The position numbers and the translations under genes were made by a program. Shown piece after piece: positions 56,739-64,000 of a DNA stretch of 64,000 nucleotides. Origin of the DNA: Dyadobacter psychrotolerans (GTDB taxonomy: Bacteria > Bacteroidota > Bacteroidia > Cytophagales > Spirosomataceae); the NCBI RefSeq assembly GCF_004349265.1, contig NZ_SMFL01000001.1:620001-684000 (forward strand). The letters are read 5' to 3'. Numbering within the stretch: position 1 is the stretch's first letter; every line of letters starts with the position of its first letter. Below the pieces are notes generated by a model that did no database searches, was not told the DNA's origin, and worked only from the letters and a program-made list of their open reading frames with translations.

Positions 56739-57932
56739 TTATATCTGCATAAAGTTTTCTGAGTATTTGTAACCACTTCCTGTGTTGAGCAGCAGGATAT
56801 TATCTTCTGCACCGATCCATTTATTTTCGATCGCTTTTTTCACTGCCGGCAGCAAAGCTCCGCCTTCCGGAGCAACAAACAGTCCTTCATTTTTGGCAAA
56901 AGACTTTACCCCGTTCATCAGTTCTGTTTCGGTCACAGAAAGAGCGTATCCACCGGATTCTTTCAATACCTGAAGTATCTGCCTTTCGGCAAACGGGAAA
57001 GGTACGGCAAGGCCGTTTGCTACCGAAGGTCTGGCAACATAAGCAGCCGCACTTTCATGTTTTCCCGCAAAAGACCAAACAACCGGCTGGCAGTTTTCTG
57101 TCTGAACAGCAATCATTTTTGGGAATTTTCCGGTAATCCAGCCTGCTTGTTTCATTTCATGAAACGCCTTCCAGATTCCGATAAGTCCCGTTCCGCCACC
57201 GGTTGGATAAAAAATCACGTCCGGTAGCTGCCAGTTCATCTGTTCCGCTATTTCAAATCCCATTGTTTTTTTACCTTCCAGACGATACGGTTCTTTCATG
57301 GTTGAGACATCGAAATAATCTTCTTTTGCTCTCATTTCACCCACAACCCTTCCGCAATCACTAATCAGGCCATCGACCAGAATCAGTTCAGCACCAAAAT
57401 AGCTGCATTCCTGTTTGAAAATTTCAGGCGTGTGCCGGGGCATCACAACCGTGACATCAATTTTAGCCTTCGCACAATAAGCGGCAAGTGCCCCGCCTGC
57501 ATTTCCGGCTGTGGGCACGATACAGCGCCGGATACCAAGTTCTTTCATTTTGGAAACTGCAACGGCCTGCCCCCGCGCTTTAAAAGAACCGGTCGGATTT
57601 AGCGATTCATCTTTGAGATAAAGGTTTGGGATATGCAGTTCCTTTGCAAGATTTTCAAGATGCAGCAAGGGAGTCAATCCCTCTCCGAGGCTTACGATAT
57701 TTTCAGGGTTTAAGACGGGCAGAAATTCAAAATACCGCCACAAAGATGCAGTGCGTTCTTTTAATACATTTTTACCAACTTTATTAAGCGAGCCGTATTT
57801 GGCATAAAGCGGTGATTTCTTTCCGTTTGCTGAGGTACAAAAAGTCTGTATTTCCAGATGACTGAATTTTTCCTCATTATCTGCACATTCCAGATGGGTG
57901 ATGTGCGATGTTAGTAAATCTGTCGGTATCAT
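56739..57932 (-). CDS. thrC: Threonine synthase
   Basis: The protein has 397 residues from the ATG at 57932, preferred over a GTG 24 bases upstream. It is a fold-type II PLP enzyme: SLGEGLTPLLHLENLA, LKDESLNPTGSFKARGQAVA with the PLP-lysine in SFKARG, then GNAGGALAAYCAKAKIDVTV and VIFYPTGGGTGLIGIWKAF. It converts O-phosphohomoserine to threonine. The N-terminal 60 residues contain LECADNEEKFSHLEIQTFC, a known feature of the short ThrC type. It is preceded on the same strand by a LysR gene, 72 bases upstream. A threonine deaminase-like role is possible but less likely. Confidence 0.86.
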   Translation of the reverse strand: MIPTDLLTSHITHLECADNEEKFSHLEIQTFCTSANGKKSPLYAKYGSLNKVGKNVLKERTASLWRYFEFLPVLNPENIVSLGEGLTPLLHLENLAKELHIPNLYLKDESLNPTGSFKARGQAVAVSKMKELGIRRCIVPTAGNAGGALAAYCAKAKIDVTVVMPRHTPEIFKQECSYFGAELILVDGLISDCGRVVGEMRAKEDYFDVSTMKEPYRLEGKKTMGFEIAEQMNWQLPDVIFYPTGGGTGLIGIWKAFHEMKQAGWITGKFPKMIAVQTENCQPVVWSFAGKHESAAAYVARPSVANGLAVPFPFAERQILQVLKESGGYALSVTETELMNGVKSFAKNEGLFVAPEGGALLPAVKKAIENKWIGAEDNILLLNTGSGYKYSENFMQI

Positions 57933-58004
57933 AAACTTTTGGCTATTTTTTTTCACAAAAGTAGACCGCGTCCGATACCAAAGCCAATGCTATTTAAACA
58001 TACA

Positions 58005-58913
58005 CTATAACTTTAAGTTATGAACATGCAGTGCAAATTTGACGAAAGCCTGCCCGAAAGGATCGTTTTCGGAACCATGACGCTGGATAAAAAAGAACTG
58101 TCGCTTTATTGCTAAACCTTCTACAAAAACCTGTTTTAAAGTATTGGCCAAAAGTTCTTTCTGAACTGAGCGAAGTGGTAAAAAGCCCAGACAGTCATCT
58201 ACAAGTAAAAAGTTTTTCAGCGCTTCCGTTCCGCCAAGAGAAATATTGTTTTTCAAATCGGATAACTTAAAACTTCTTTCTTCCAGCGCCGAGTTAACCG
58301 ATGCCAGCGTGCCCGATCCCCGTTCCCGTAATGCAACAGGATAATTTCTGAGTTCATCCAGCGTAATAGACTCGCGAAACCATAGTTCACTTTTTGGAGA
58401 GCAGACGGCTATTACTTCATCTGAAGTAAAGTAACGGTAGTTCACAGAAGTAGTTTTGGTTTCTCCTTCGATAATGCCCAGGTCAATTTCATTTTTACTT
58501 AATGCAGTCAGAACATTTTCCGAATTCCTGTTAAGCAGCGTGATGTGGACGTTCGGATATTGTCTTCTGAAAGCGGAAAGAATTTCGGGAATAATGTAAA
58601 GAGCAACGGTTGTGCTGGCGCCTAACCGTAATTCCCCTTTGGCATTGTATTCATTTTGATGCGTACTCAGCTCATATTCCAGCCTGATCTGAATTTCGCG
58701 TGCCTGCCGTAAATGAGCCAAAAGCGTTTTCCCCGGCTCAGTTAGCCGTATACTTCCGCCGGTTCTTTCAAAAAGACTGGTTTTATATTTTTCTTCCAAA
58801 GCTTTAATATGCTTGCTGATGGCAGGCTGGCTCAGGTTTAGTACCTGGCTGGCTTTGGTAAAACTCAGCAGATTGGCTACTTCAAAAAATACCTGATGGC
58901 GAAAGGATAACAT
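58005..58913 (-). CDS. LysR-family transcriptional regulator
   Basis: The protein has 302 residues. The N-terminal winged helix (FFEVANLLSFTKASQVLNLS, then QPAISKHIKALEEKYKTSLF, ERTGGSIRLTEPGKTLLAHL) is a typical LysR domain. The effector-binding domain spans about 90-300 with two periplasmic-binding-like lobes. It is co-directional with and upstream of the threonine synthase gene, not divergent, so its target is not obvious from layout. It may regulate a sulfur or amino-acid gene; this is inference only. Confidence 0.88.
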   Translation of the reverse strand: MLSFRHQVFFEVANLLSFTKASQVLNLSQPAISKHIKALEEKYKTSLFERTGGSIRLTEPGKTLLAHLRQAREIQIRLEYELSTHQNEYNAKGELRLGASTTVALYIIPEILSAFRRQYPNVHITLLNRNSENVLTALSKNEIDLGIIEGETKTTSVNYRYFTSDEVIAVCSPKSELWFRESITLDELRNYPVALRERGSGTLASVNSALEERSFKLSDLKNNISLGGTEALKNFLLVDDCLGFLPLRSVQKELLANTLKQVFVEGLAIKRQFFFIQRHGSENDPFGQAFVKFALHVHNLKL

Positions 58914-58982
58914 TTAGATATTGATGAGAACTTTGATCTCCAAAGATATCCATTCCAATCCATTCATACTGTTCTCCCATAT

Positions 58983-59906
58983 TTATTCAGCAACTTCCAT
59001 CCGGTAACCAACGCCATGAACGGCAGAAATTTTTACCAAGGAATCATTTTGGAGCATTTTTCTAAGCCGGGAAACAAACACATCCACGCTCCTTCCTACA
59101 ATGATACCTTCATCCTCCCAAACAGATTTAAGGATAAAGTCTCTTTCCAAAACCTGATTTTTATTTTCGGCAAAAAGATTCAAAAGCTTTGCTTCCCGAT
59201 AGGTGAGTTTATGGTTTTCATTTCTGCATACCAGCGTGAGGTTCGTTATATCTAAAACTGAATTTGCAAAATGCTTTTTCTGGGTTGTATTTACTTCGGA
59301 AACTTCCGGCAGAAAGGAATTGTCGGATTTTCCTGATTTTCTCCAGACAAGATATCCCAAACCGGCAGCGAGGCTTCCAATGGGCAGTAACCACCAGTTA
59401 TTGCCAGCCGTTGCCTGCTGTGTCGGTGGATAAAAACTAAGTTTTAAATTGTAGCAGCCCGGTAATTGTTCCCGATTAAGACAGGGAACGCCTCCTTTTG
59501 CGCTCATGTCCTTAAAGTTGTATCCAAGCTGTAAATGCCCGGTGGTGCAATTCACGATCGTCACATTGTAACCCCGTGTTATCTGATACAGATCAAGCGA
59601 TTCATTCAGTAATTGGGGCAGCTTTCCATAATCAAATGACTGGTTGAGTTTTATTGTAAAGGTATTGTTGTCGGTTTGCTCAACGGGAGGAATGACTGAA
59701 ACAGAATCACCATTAGCTATCAGCAGACCATGTGCAGTTCTTCGTAAAACCAGATTTGCTTTTTCTGAAAACTGCCCGGACTCGTTATTAGCAATTGCAG
59801 TAGCGGTTTGAAAAAATAGGAAAATAACAGCTACAACCAGGGTCAATGTGGCCCTGGTCGCAGCTTTAAAACAAAAATCAGATGATCTGGCCATTTTGGG
59901 TAACAA
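58983..59906 (-). CDS. Membrane-anchored winged-helix transcription factor with a periplasmic sensor domain
   Basis: The protein has 307 residues. A first hydrophobic segment covers 20-38. The region 40-170 is a putative periplasmic domain with Cys120, Cys142 and Cys151. A second helix covers 171-188 (WWLLPIGSLAAGLGYLVW). Residues 217-305 are an OmpR-type winged helix (LTYREAKLLNLFAENKNQVL, SVDVFVSRLRKMLQNDSLVK, GVGYRM). So the DNA-binding domain is C-terminal and cytoplasmic, opposite to ToxR/TcpP. An exported small protein gene is 38 bases upstream in the same operon. Target genes are unknown. Met5 (59894) is an alternative start. Confidence 0.78.
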   Translation of the reverse strand: MLPKMARSSDFCFKAATRATLTLVVAVIFLFFQTATAIANNESGQFSEKANLVLRRTAHGLLIANGDSVSVIPPVEQTDNNTFTIKLNQSFDYGKLPQLLNESLDLYQITRGYNVTIVNCTTGHLQLGYNFKDMSAKGGVPCLNREQLPGCYNLKLSFYPPTQQATAGNNWWLLPIGSLAAGLGYLVWRKSGKSDNSFLPEVSEVNTTQKKHFANSVLDITNLTLVCRNENHKLTYREAKLLNLFAENKNQVLERDFILKSVWEDEGIIVGRSVDVFVSRLRKMLQNDSLVKISAVHGVGYRMEVAE

Positions 59907-59944
59907 AAAACTATCCGTCAGGTAAATTTACCAAAAAGAAACGA

Positions 59945-60406
59945 TCAGCAGCCTTCTTTACTTTTGTTAAAAACGGAGAACCACTGAAACTGCGGTGCAA
60001 GCTGTATTTTTGTTACAGGAATAATTTTTTGACCCCCATTCTCACCCGGAGCGGCTGGGCTAATCACGATTTCATCACCTAATCTGGCTGATTTCAGAAC
60101 TTCGCCCAGATCAAACTCTTTAACCGCAACATTATGCACAAAGGAATCACCGTCAACGATTTTCCCGGCACGTTTTAAATAAACAAAAAATTCAGTTTTT
60201 CCTGCCGATTCCGGATTTTCTTTTACCAAACTAACTTTTCCTTTGTCAACCGATGACAATACAGCCAGGTGAACAGGTTTTCCGTTTAGTAAAACAGGGT
60301 TTGCAATAAATTCATCTTCGTTGGCGTCTTTGGGAAGGGCTTCCGAAGCAGGAAGCGAAAACATCCATAACCCGACAAGCAGCAGATTTGAGATTTTACT
60401 TTTCAT
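59945..60406 (-). CDS. Exported small protein upstream of the membrane-anchored regulator
   Basis: The protein has 153 residues with an export signal (MKSKISNLLLVGLWMFSLPA). The mature part is beta-rich: VLLNGKPVHLAVLSSVDKGK, FFVYLKRAGKIVDGDSFVHN and FDLGEVLKSARLGDEIVISP, a pattern that loosely recalls the C-terminal domain of GldM and related periplasmic proteins. The resemblance is by eye and low confidence. It is the first gene of the operon with the membrane-anchored regulator and could be the signal partner that touches the regulator's periplasmic domain. Confidence 0.6.
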   Translation of the reverse strand: MKSKISNLLLVGLWMFSLPASEALPKDANEDEFIANPVLLNGKPVHLAVLSSVDKGKVSLVKENPESAGKTEFFVYLKRAGKIVDGDSFVHNVAVKEFDLGEVLKSARLGDEIVISPAAPGENGGQKIIPVTKIQLAPQFQWFSVFNKSKEGC

Positions 60407-60628
60407 TATTTTAGAGGTTTAAATGAGATTGATTTGAACAACTTGAAGCAAGCGATTTGGGACTCTCACAAATGTAGAATACCGGTTAACTGAACTGGTA
60501 AAATGTCTGTAAAACATTGTAAACAAAATGTAAAAGGTTGAAATAGCCTGCACTGTACATCAAAACTGCATTAAATAAACAATCCTCATTAATTTTCAAT
60601 TAAAGCAGAACAATATCTGTTCTTAAAC

Positions 60629-61906
60629 GTGTTACAAAACAGAACACCACACAATAGCAGGTTGAAAACAGTTGCCCCACAAGATCCTTACGCCGCTTTG
60701 CGGTACTCCGACTTCCGGTTTTACATTTCCAATACGTTTCTTTTCTCAGCAACCATCCTGATCCAGGAAGTAATTGTTGCTTATGAATTATATAAAATGA
60801 CCCACGATCCGCTGGCACTGGGTTTGATTGGCCTTGCTGAGGTGATTCCTTTTATAATTACTTCATTATTTGGTGGTTACATAGCGGATCAAAGAAATAA
60901 AATTACGATTATGCACATTAGTATTGTCGTGATAATTTTAGGCTCGGTTATACTTTACACCGTTTTCCAGCCTGCAATTTTTAACTCTTTAACACAAACG
61001 CAGCACCTGGCGGCAGTTTATTCCGTTTTCGGACTAATTGGATTTGCAAAAGGTTTCTACTCTCCCGCATCAAGCTCTCTGAAACCGTTTCTGGTTCCAA
61101 GGGCCATTTATGGAAACTCATCCACATGGAGCAGTTCTTTCTGGCAGGCGGGCTCCATAACAGGTCCGGCATTGGCAGGATTTCTCTATGCTTTTATAGG
61201 TCTTGAAAATACGTTGCTGATCGTAATTGCCAGTTTTATCGTCTGCTGGTTTTTGCTTGGAATGATTAAAACCAGACCCGAAGTGGTTAAAATTACGACA
61301 CCGCTTCTTGAAAGTCTGAAAGAAGGATTCCGATTTGTTTTTAAAACCAGAATTGTACTTTATGCCATTTCACTGGATTTATTCTCGGTGTTATTTGGAG
61401 GGGTTGTGGCCATTTTGCCCGTTTTTGCTGAAGATATTTTAAAGGTTGGTCCGGAAGGTTTAGGTTTGCTCCGCGCAGCACCTTCAATAGGTTCTCTTCT
61501 TACCATGTTTGCAATGGCATACTTCCCTCCTACGCACAATGCATGGCGTAACATGTTGATTGCCGTAGCCGGCTTTGGTGCGTTTACAATTATGTTTGCA
61601 CTTTCAACCAACTTCATTTTGTCCTGCGCTGCACTGTTCGCTACCGGAGCCTGTGACAGCGTAAGTGTAATTGTCCGCCAGACAATCTTACAAATTTATC
61701 CGCCAGATGAAATGCGCGGGCGTGTTGCGGCTGTAAACGGTATTTTTGTCAGTTCATCCAACGAAATGGGAGCTTTTGAATCCGGGGTACTGGCAAAAGC
61801 CTTTGGAACGGTGCCATCAGTCATGATGGGCGGTGTGGTCACAATCGCCGTTGTGAGCTGGATTTATGTGCGGTCAAAGGATTTGTTTTCTGTAAGGTTG
61901 AGTTGA
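60629..61906 (+). CDS. MFS transporter
   Basis: The protein has 425 residues, with GTG at 60629 as the likely start. About 11-12 hydrophobic segments are visible. The N-terminal loop motif GLAEVIPFIITSLFGGYIAD followed by QRNKITIM is the MFS motif A-like region, and VAAVNGIFVSSSNEMGAFES near the end is typical of the MFS_3 (EntS-like) exporters. It probably exports a small molecule such as a siderophore or drug; the substrate is unknown. It is divergent from the exported-protein operon, sharing a 222-base region. Confidence 0.87.
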   Translation: MLQNRTPHNSRLKTVAPQDPYAALRYSDFRFYISNTFLFSATILIQEVIVAYELYKMTHDPLALGLIGLAEVIPFIITSLFGGYIADQRNKITIMHISIVVIILGSVILYTVFQPAIFNSLTQTQHLAAVYSVFGLIGFAKGFYSPASSSLKPFLVPRAIYGNSSTWSSSFWQAGSITGPALAGFLYAFIGLENTLLIVIASFIVCWFLLGMIKTRPEVVKITTPLLESLKEGFRFVFKTRIVLYAISLDLFSVLFGGVVAILPVFAEDILKVGPEGLGLLRAAPSIGSLLTMFAMAYFPPTHNAWRNMLIAVAGFGAFTIMFALSTNFILSCAALFATGACDSVSVIVRQTILQIYPPDEMRGRVAAVNGIFVSSSNEMGAFESGVLAKAFGTVPSVMMGGVVTIAVVSWIYVRSKDLFSVRLS

Positions 61907-61933
61907 AATGTTGGAAACACAATTATCTGGATC

Positions 61934-61962
61934 TTGCCTTTAATAAATATTTGTTATTTTTG
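61934..61962 (+). promoter_or_regulatory. Promoter of the fourth toxin-antitoxin operon
   Basis: TTG (61934-61936) and TATTTTTG (61955-61962) are 18 bases apart, matching the Bacteroidota TTG / TAnnTTTG consensus. A transcript would start near 61970, which supports the ATG at 61992 over the in-frame TTG at 61977. Confidence 0.5.
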
Positions 61963-61991
61963 TTTGATTCAGGCAATTGGAAATCACGGGT

Positions 61992-62225
61992 ATGGCTACA
62001 ACACAGCAAGCATCAAATGGTACGTTAAGTGAAATACAAATAAGTTTGCTGAGGCTCTTTGATCAGGGTATCAGTGACAGCGAGACTCTGGAATTACGGA
62101 AAATATTAATGGATTTTTTTGATCAGGGGCTTCGGAAAGAATTAGAGGAAGTACTGAAAATTAAAGAATATTCCGATGAGGATTACCGTAAAATGCTTTC
62201 AAGCGATAAATCCTTTGTCAAATGA
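61992..62225 (+). CDS. Putative antitoxin upstream of a PIN toxin
   Basis: The protein has 77 residues from the ATG at 61992. It is acidic and helical (SEIQISLLRLFDQGISDSET, FFDQGLRKELEEVLKIKEYS) with no helix-turn-helix that I recognise. It overlaps the following PIN gene in an ATGA junction. The size, position and coupling fit an antitoxin; the family is not known to me, although similar small proteins with this LLRLFDQ pattern precede PIN genes in other Bacteroidota. Confidence 0.65.
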   Translation: MATTQQASNGTLSEIQISLLRLFDQGISDSETLELRKILMDFFDQGLRKELEEVLKIKEYSDEDYRKMLSSDKSFVK

Positions 62226-62629
62226 TTCGTGTTGTGATAGACACAAATTGTCTAAGAGCGTCAATCCCTCCAAAAAGCCCATTTTATCAGCTATATCTTG
62301 ATTTCAGATCTGAGAAGTTTGAATGGTTTGTGAGCAATGAAATATTGTTGGAATACGATGAAATTCGCACTAAAACCTACTCTCAAAAGACCTCTCAGTT
62401 TATCCTGCACCAATTGGCTATTGCCCCAAATGTCGTCTTTACTGAACCCGCATTTAAATGGAATTTAATAATAAATGACCCCGATGACAATAAATTTTCA
62501 GACTTGGCGATAAGTTCCAACTGCAATTACCTGGTTAGCAATGATTCTGATTTTAATATCTTTAAATCAATTGAATTTCCAAAACTTACAGTCATTGATT
62601 TGGAATCCTTTTTAGCAATTATAAAATGA
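62222..62629 (+). CDS. PIN-domain toxin, second TIGR00305-like member
   Basis: The protein has 135 residues starting MIRVVIDTNCLRASIPPKSP, with Asp7 as the first metal ligand. A glutamate lies in NEILLEYDEIR, and the acidic set is completed by DPDDNKFSDLAIS and SNDSDFNIF. The length and layout match the PIN toxin at 11.4 kb, although sequence similarity by eye is modest. It is translationally coupled to the antitoxin by a 4-base overlap. It ends five bases before the convergent permease gene. Confidence 0.83.
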   Translation: MIRVVIDTNCLRASIPPKSPFYQLYLDFRSEKFEWFVSNEILLEYDEIRTKTYSQKTSQFILHQLAIAPNVVFTEPAFKWNLIINDPDDNKFSDLAISSNCNYLVSNDSDFNIFKSIEFPKLTVIDLESFLAIIK

Positions 62630-62634
62630 GGTCC

Positions 62635-64000
62635 CTACTCCATCCTCAAACTCTTCACCGGATTCATTAAGGAGGCTTTTATCACTTTGAATCCAATTGT
62701 TAGCAACGTAATTACTAGGATTATCAAACATCCCGAAGCCGGAATCCACCATTTCAGATCAATGCGATAGGCAAAATTGGTTAGCCAATGCGAAGCAAAA
62801 TAACATCCAACCGGTGCTGCTATCAGGAATGCAACCAAAACAAGAATCAAAAATTCTTTTCCGAAAAGCAAAACAATGCTTTCCACACCAGCGCCCAATA
62901 CTTTTCGGACACCAATTTCTTTTGTTCTTTGCGTGACCATAAACGACACCATTCCATACAACCCCAAACAACAAATAAGAATAGCAATCAATGCAAAGGA
63001 GCGGATCAGTGTCGTTAATTGCTCTTCTTTTTCATAAAACTTAGCAATCTGTTCGTCCACAAACTGATAGGAAAACACGTCGTCCGGATAATCCTTTTGC
63101 CAAACCGCCTGGATATTTCGGATTGTTTTGCCAAAATCTTTTGTATTGAGCTTAATCGCTATTTCTTTGTATTGCGCTGGCTTGGCAAAGATGACACAAG
63201 GCTCCACCGCCACCTGAAGCGATTTTAAATGAAAGCTTTTTACCACCCCAACAATCCTGCCTTTCAAATCACCCATTCCGGTGTTCAGCATCTTTCCTAA
63301 AACCTTTTGCGGATCCGTTATTCCCAGCTTGAACATCAATTCTTCATTCACAACAAATTCTTTCAGCGAATCGCGATCGGTAAAACTGCGCCCTGCTATC
63401 AGCTTCATTTTATAGGTGCTGATATAATTTTCATCTCCGTAACGTTCGCGGATCACAAACTTTTCCCAGTCTGCGCTTTTATCAAATTTAACTTGGCCTC
63501 CAAATCCCATACTGGATGTTGGCGCCTCGTACTGATAAGCAACAGACTTGATATCAGCAAATTGAAGCAAACTATTTCGTAAAGACCCATTGATTTTCTG
63601 TTTCGAATTTTTATTCGGCAACTGAACCGTTAAAACTGCATTTTGATCAAATCCAAGATCCGCATTTTTAAAATATTTCAGCTGAAGAATAAGTACCAGC
63701 GTACCGATAACCAGAATCTGAGCGATAAGCAACTGGGCAACAATCAAAGACCTGCGTAGACCGAGGCCACCAATTTGCTTTGTTCCTAATTTACCTTTCA
63801 GCGCGGTGATGGGATTGAAACCCGAAATAATGACGGCCGGATAGAAACCAGCGATAGGAATAACAGATAGAATTGTCAGCGACCAGCAAAACAAAAATTG
63901 CAACTGAAATACCATTCCGAAATAAAAATCCTGGGTCTGTGTCCAGTTGTTTAGCACAGGCAGCAGTAAAGCGACTAAAAGCAGCGTGACGAAAGCGGAG
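62635..64000 (-). CDS. FtsX/MacB-type ABC transporter permease, C-terminal part (cut by window end)
   Basis: The frame stays open to the last base, so the true start lies outside; the first in-window GTG is not the start. The visible 455 residues have hydrophobic segments and a large periplasmic domain (about residues 120-310), followed by a C-terminal FtsX unit (MVTQRTKEIGVRKVLGAG, then LFGKEFLILVLVAFLIAA and a final VIKASLMNPVKSLRME). This is the long permease type common in Cytophagales, with two FtsX units per chain. No ATPase adjoins on this side. Function in export is inferred. Confidence 0.88.
   Translation of the reverse strand, partial: SAFVTLLLVALLLPVLNNWTQTQDFYFGMVFQLQFLFCWSLTILSVIPIAGFYPAVIISGFNPITALKGKLGTKQIGGLGLRRSLIVAQLLIAQILVIGTLVLILQLKYFKNADLGFDQNAVLTVQLPNKNSKQKINGSLRNSLLQFADIKSVAYQYEAPTSSMGFGGQVKFDKSADWEKFVIRERYGDENYISTYKMKLIAGRSFTDRDSLKEFVVNEELMFKLGITDPQKVLGKMLNTGMGDLKGRIVGVVKSFHLKSLQVAVEPCVIFAKPAQYKEIAIKLNTKDFGKTIRNIQAVWQKDYPDDVFSYQFVDEQIAKFYEKEEQLTTLIRSFALIAILICCLGLYGMVSFMVTQRTKEIGVRKVLGAGVESIVLLFGKEFLILVLVAFLIAAPVGCYFASHWLTNFAYRIDLKWWIPASGCLIILVITLLTIGFKVIKASLMNPVKSLRME

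Noticed and set aside
1-64000. CRISPR arrays, transposases, integrases, tRNA or rRNA genes
   Set aside because: No regularly spaced repeats, no transposase or recombinase motifs in any frame, and no tRNA cloverleaf or rRNA sequence were seen in the gaps.

Overview
The window looks like chromosomal DNA from a Bacteroidota bacterium of the order Cytophagales, with Spirosomaceae or Dyadobacter relatives as the best guess. The reasons are a type IX secretion (T9SS) cargo protein with a gliding-type C-terminal sorting domain, a DUF5686/carboxypeptidase-regulatory surface protein, DUF4920 and DUF2911 proteins, a subclass A2 beta-lactamase, a long M1 aminopeptidase, and promoters of the TTG / TAnnTTTG type. 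I see no rRNA, tRNA, CRISPR array, insertion sequence or prophage. No gene-free stretch exceeds 300 bases. The first gene (menA) and the last (an FtsX-type permease) are cut by the window edges.

Layout. 1-10 kb: end of menA, a HigBA toxin-antitoxin pair, a double SGNH hydrolase, a DUF4920 protein, a 1148-residue T9SS cargo, an ABC ATPase behind a class A beta-lactamase, and a CBS/CorC membrane protein. 10-14 kb: class II aldolase, a PIN-type toxin-antitoxin pair, and a redox cluster (HxlR regulator, divergent nitroreductase, FrnE/DsbA-like protein). 14-22 kb: a voltage-gated K+ channel with a zinc ribbon, a DUF5686 protein, then a papain-like protease, a chagasin-like inhibitor and a trypsin-like protease in a row, and an M1 peptidase. 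22-32 kb: housekeeping genes (guaA, cold-shock protein, glycyl-tRNA synthetase, rpiB, rbfA, a LolC-like permease), a VapBC pair and a triple helix-hairpin-helix membrane protein. 32-39 kb: M1 aminopeptidase, a LacI-type regulator, and a two-gene operon of an unrecognised protein with a DIDDTA motif plus a 2Fe-2S flavoreductase, followed by nfu. 39-48 kb: a lipoprotein, an ECF sigma factor overlapping a membrane/barrel protein, rpmA-rplU, a redoxin with an SMP-30 protein, DUF1361, diacylglycerol kinase, and a membrane protein with its small winged-helix regulator. 48-64 kb: recG, an FGGY kinase, an SGNH lipoprotein, two outer-membrane barrels, TolC with an ABC ATPase, threonine synthase, a LysR regulator, a membrane-anchored winged-helix factor with an exported partner, an MFS transporter, a fourth toxin-antitoxin pair and the partial permease.

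Most of this is ordinary Bacteroidota core and envelope biology. The stretches most worth follow-up are the protease-inhibitor-protease cassette (17.7-20 kb), the DIDDTA/2Fe-2S operon (36.2-38.4 kb), the membrane-anchored transcription factor with its exported partner (59-60.4 kb), the in-frame join of a six-helix membrane protein to an exported domain (46.2-47.3 kb), and the electrophile-sensing HxlR/nitroreductase cluster with its repeated operator boxes (12.0-13.9 kb). All functions are inferred by reading motifs; no database search was run.
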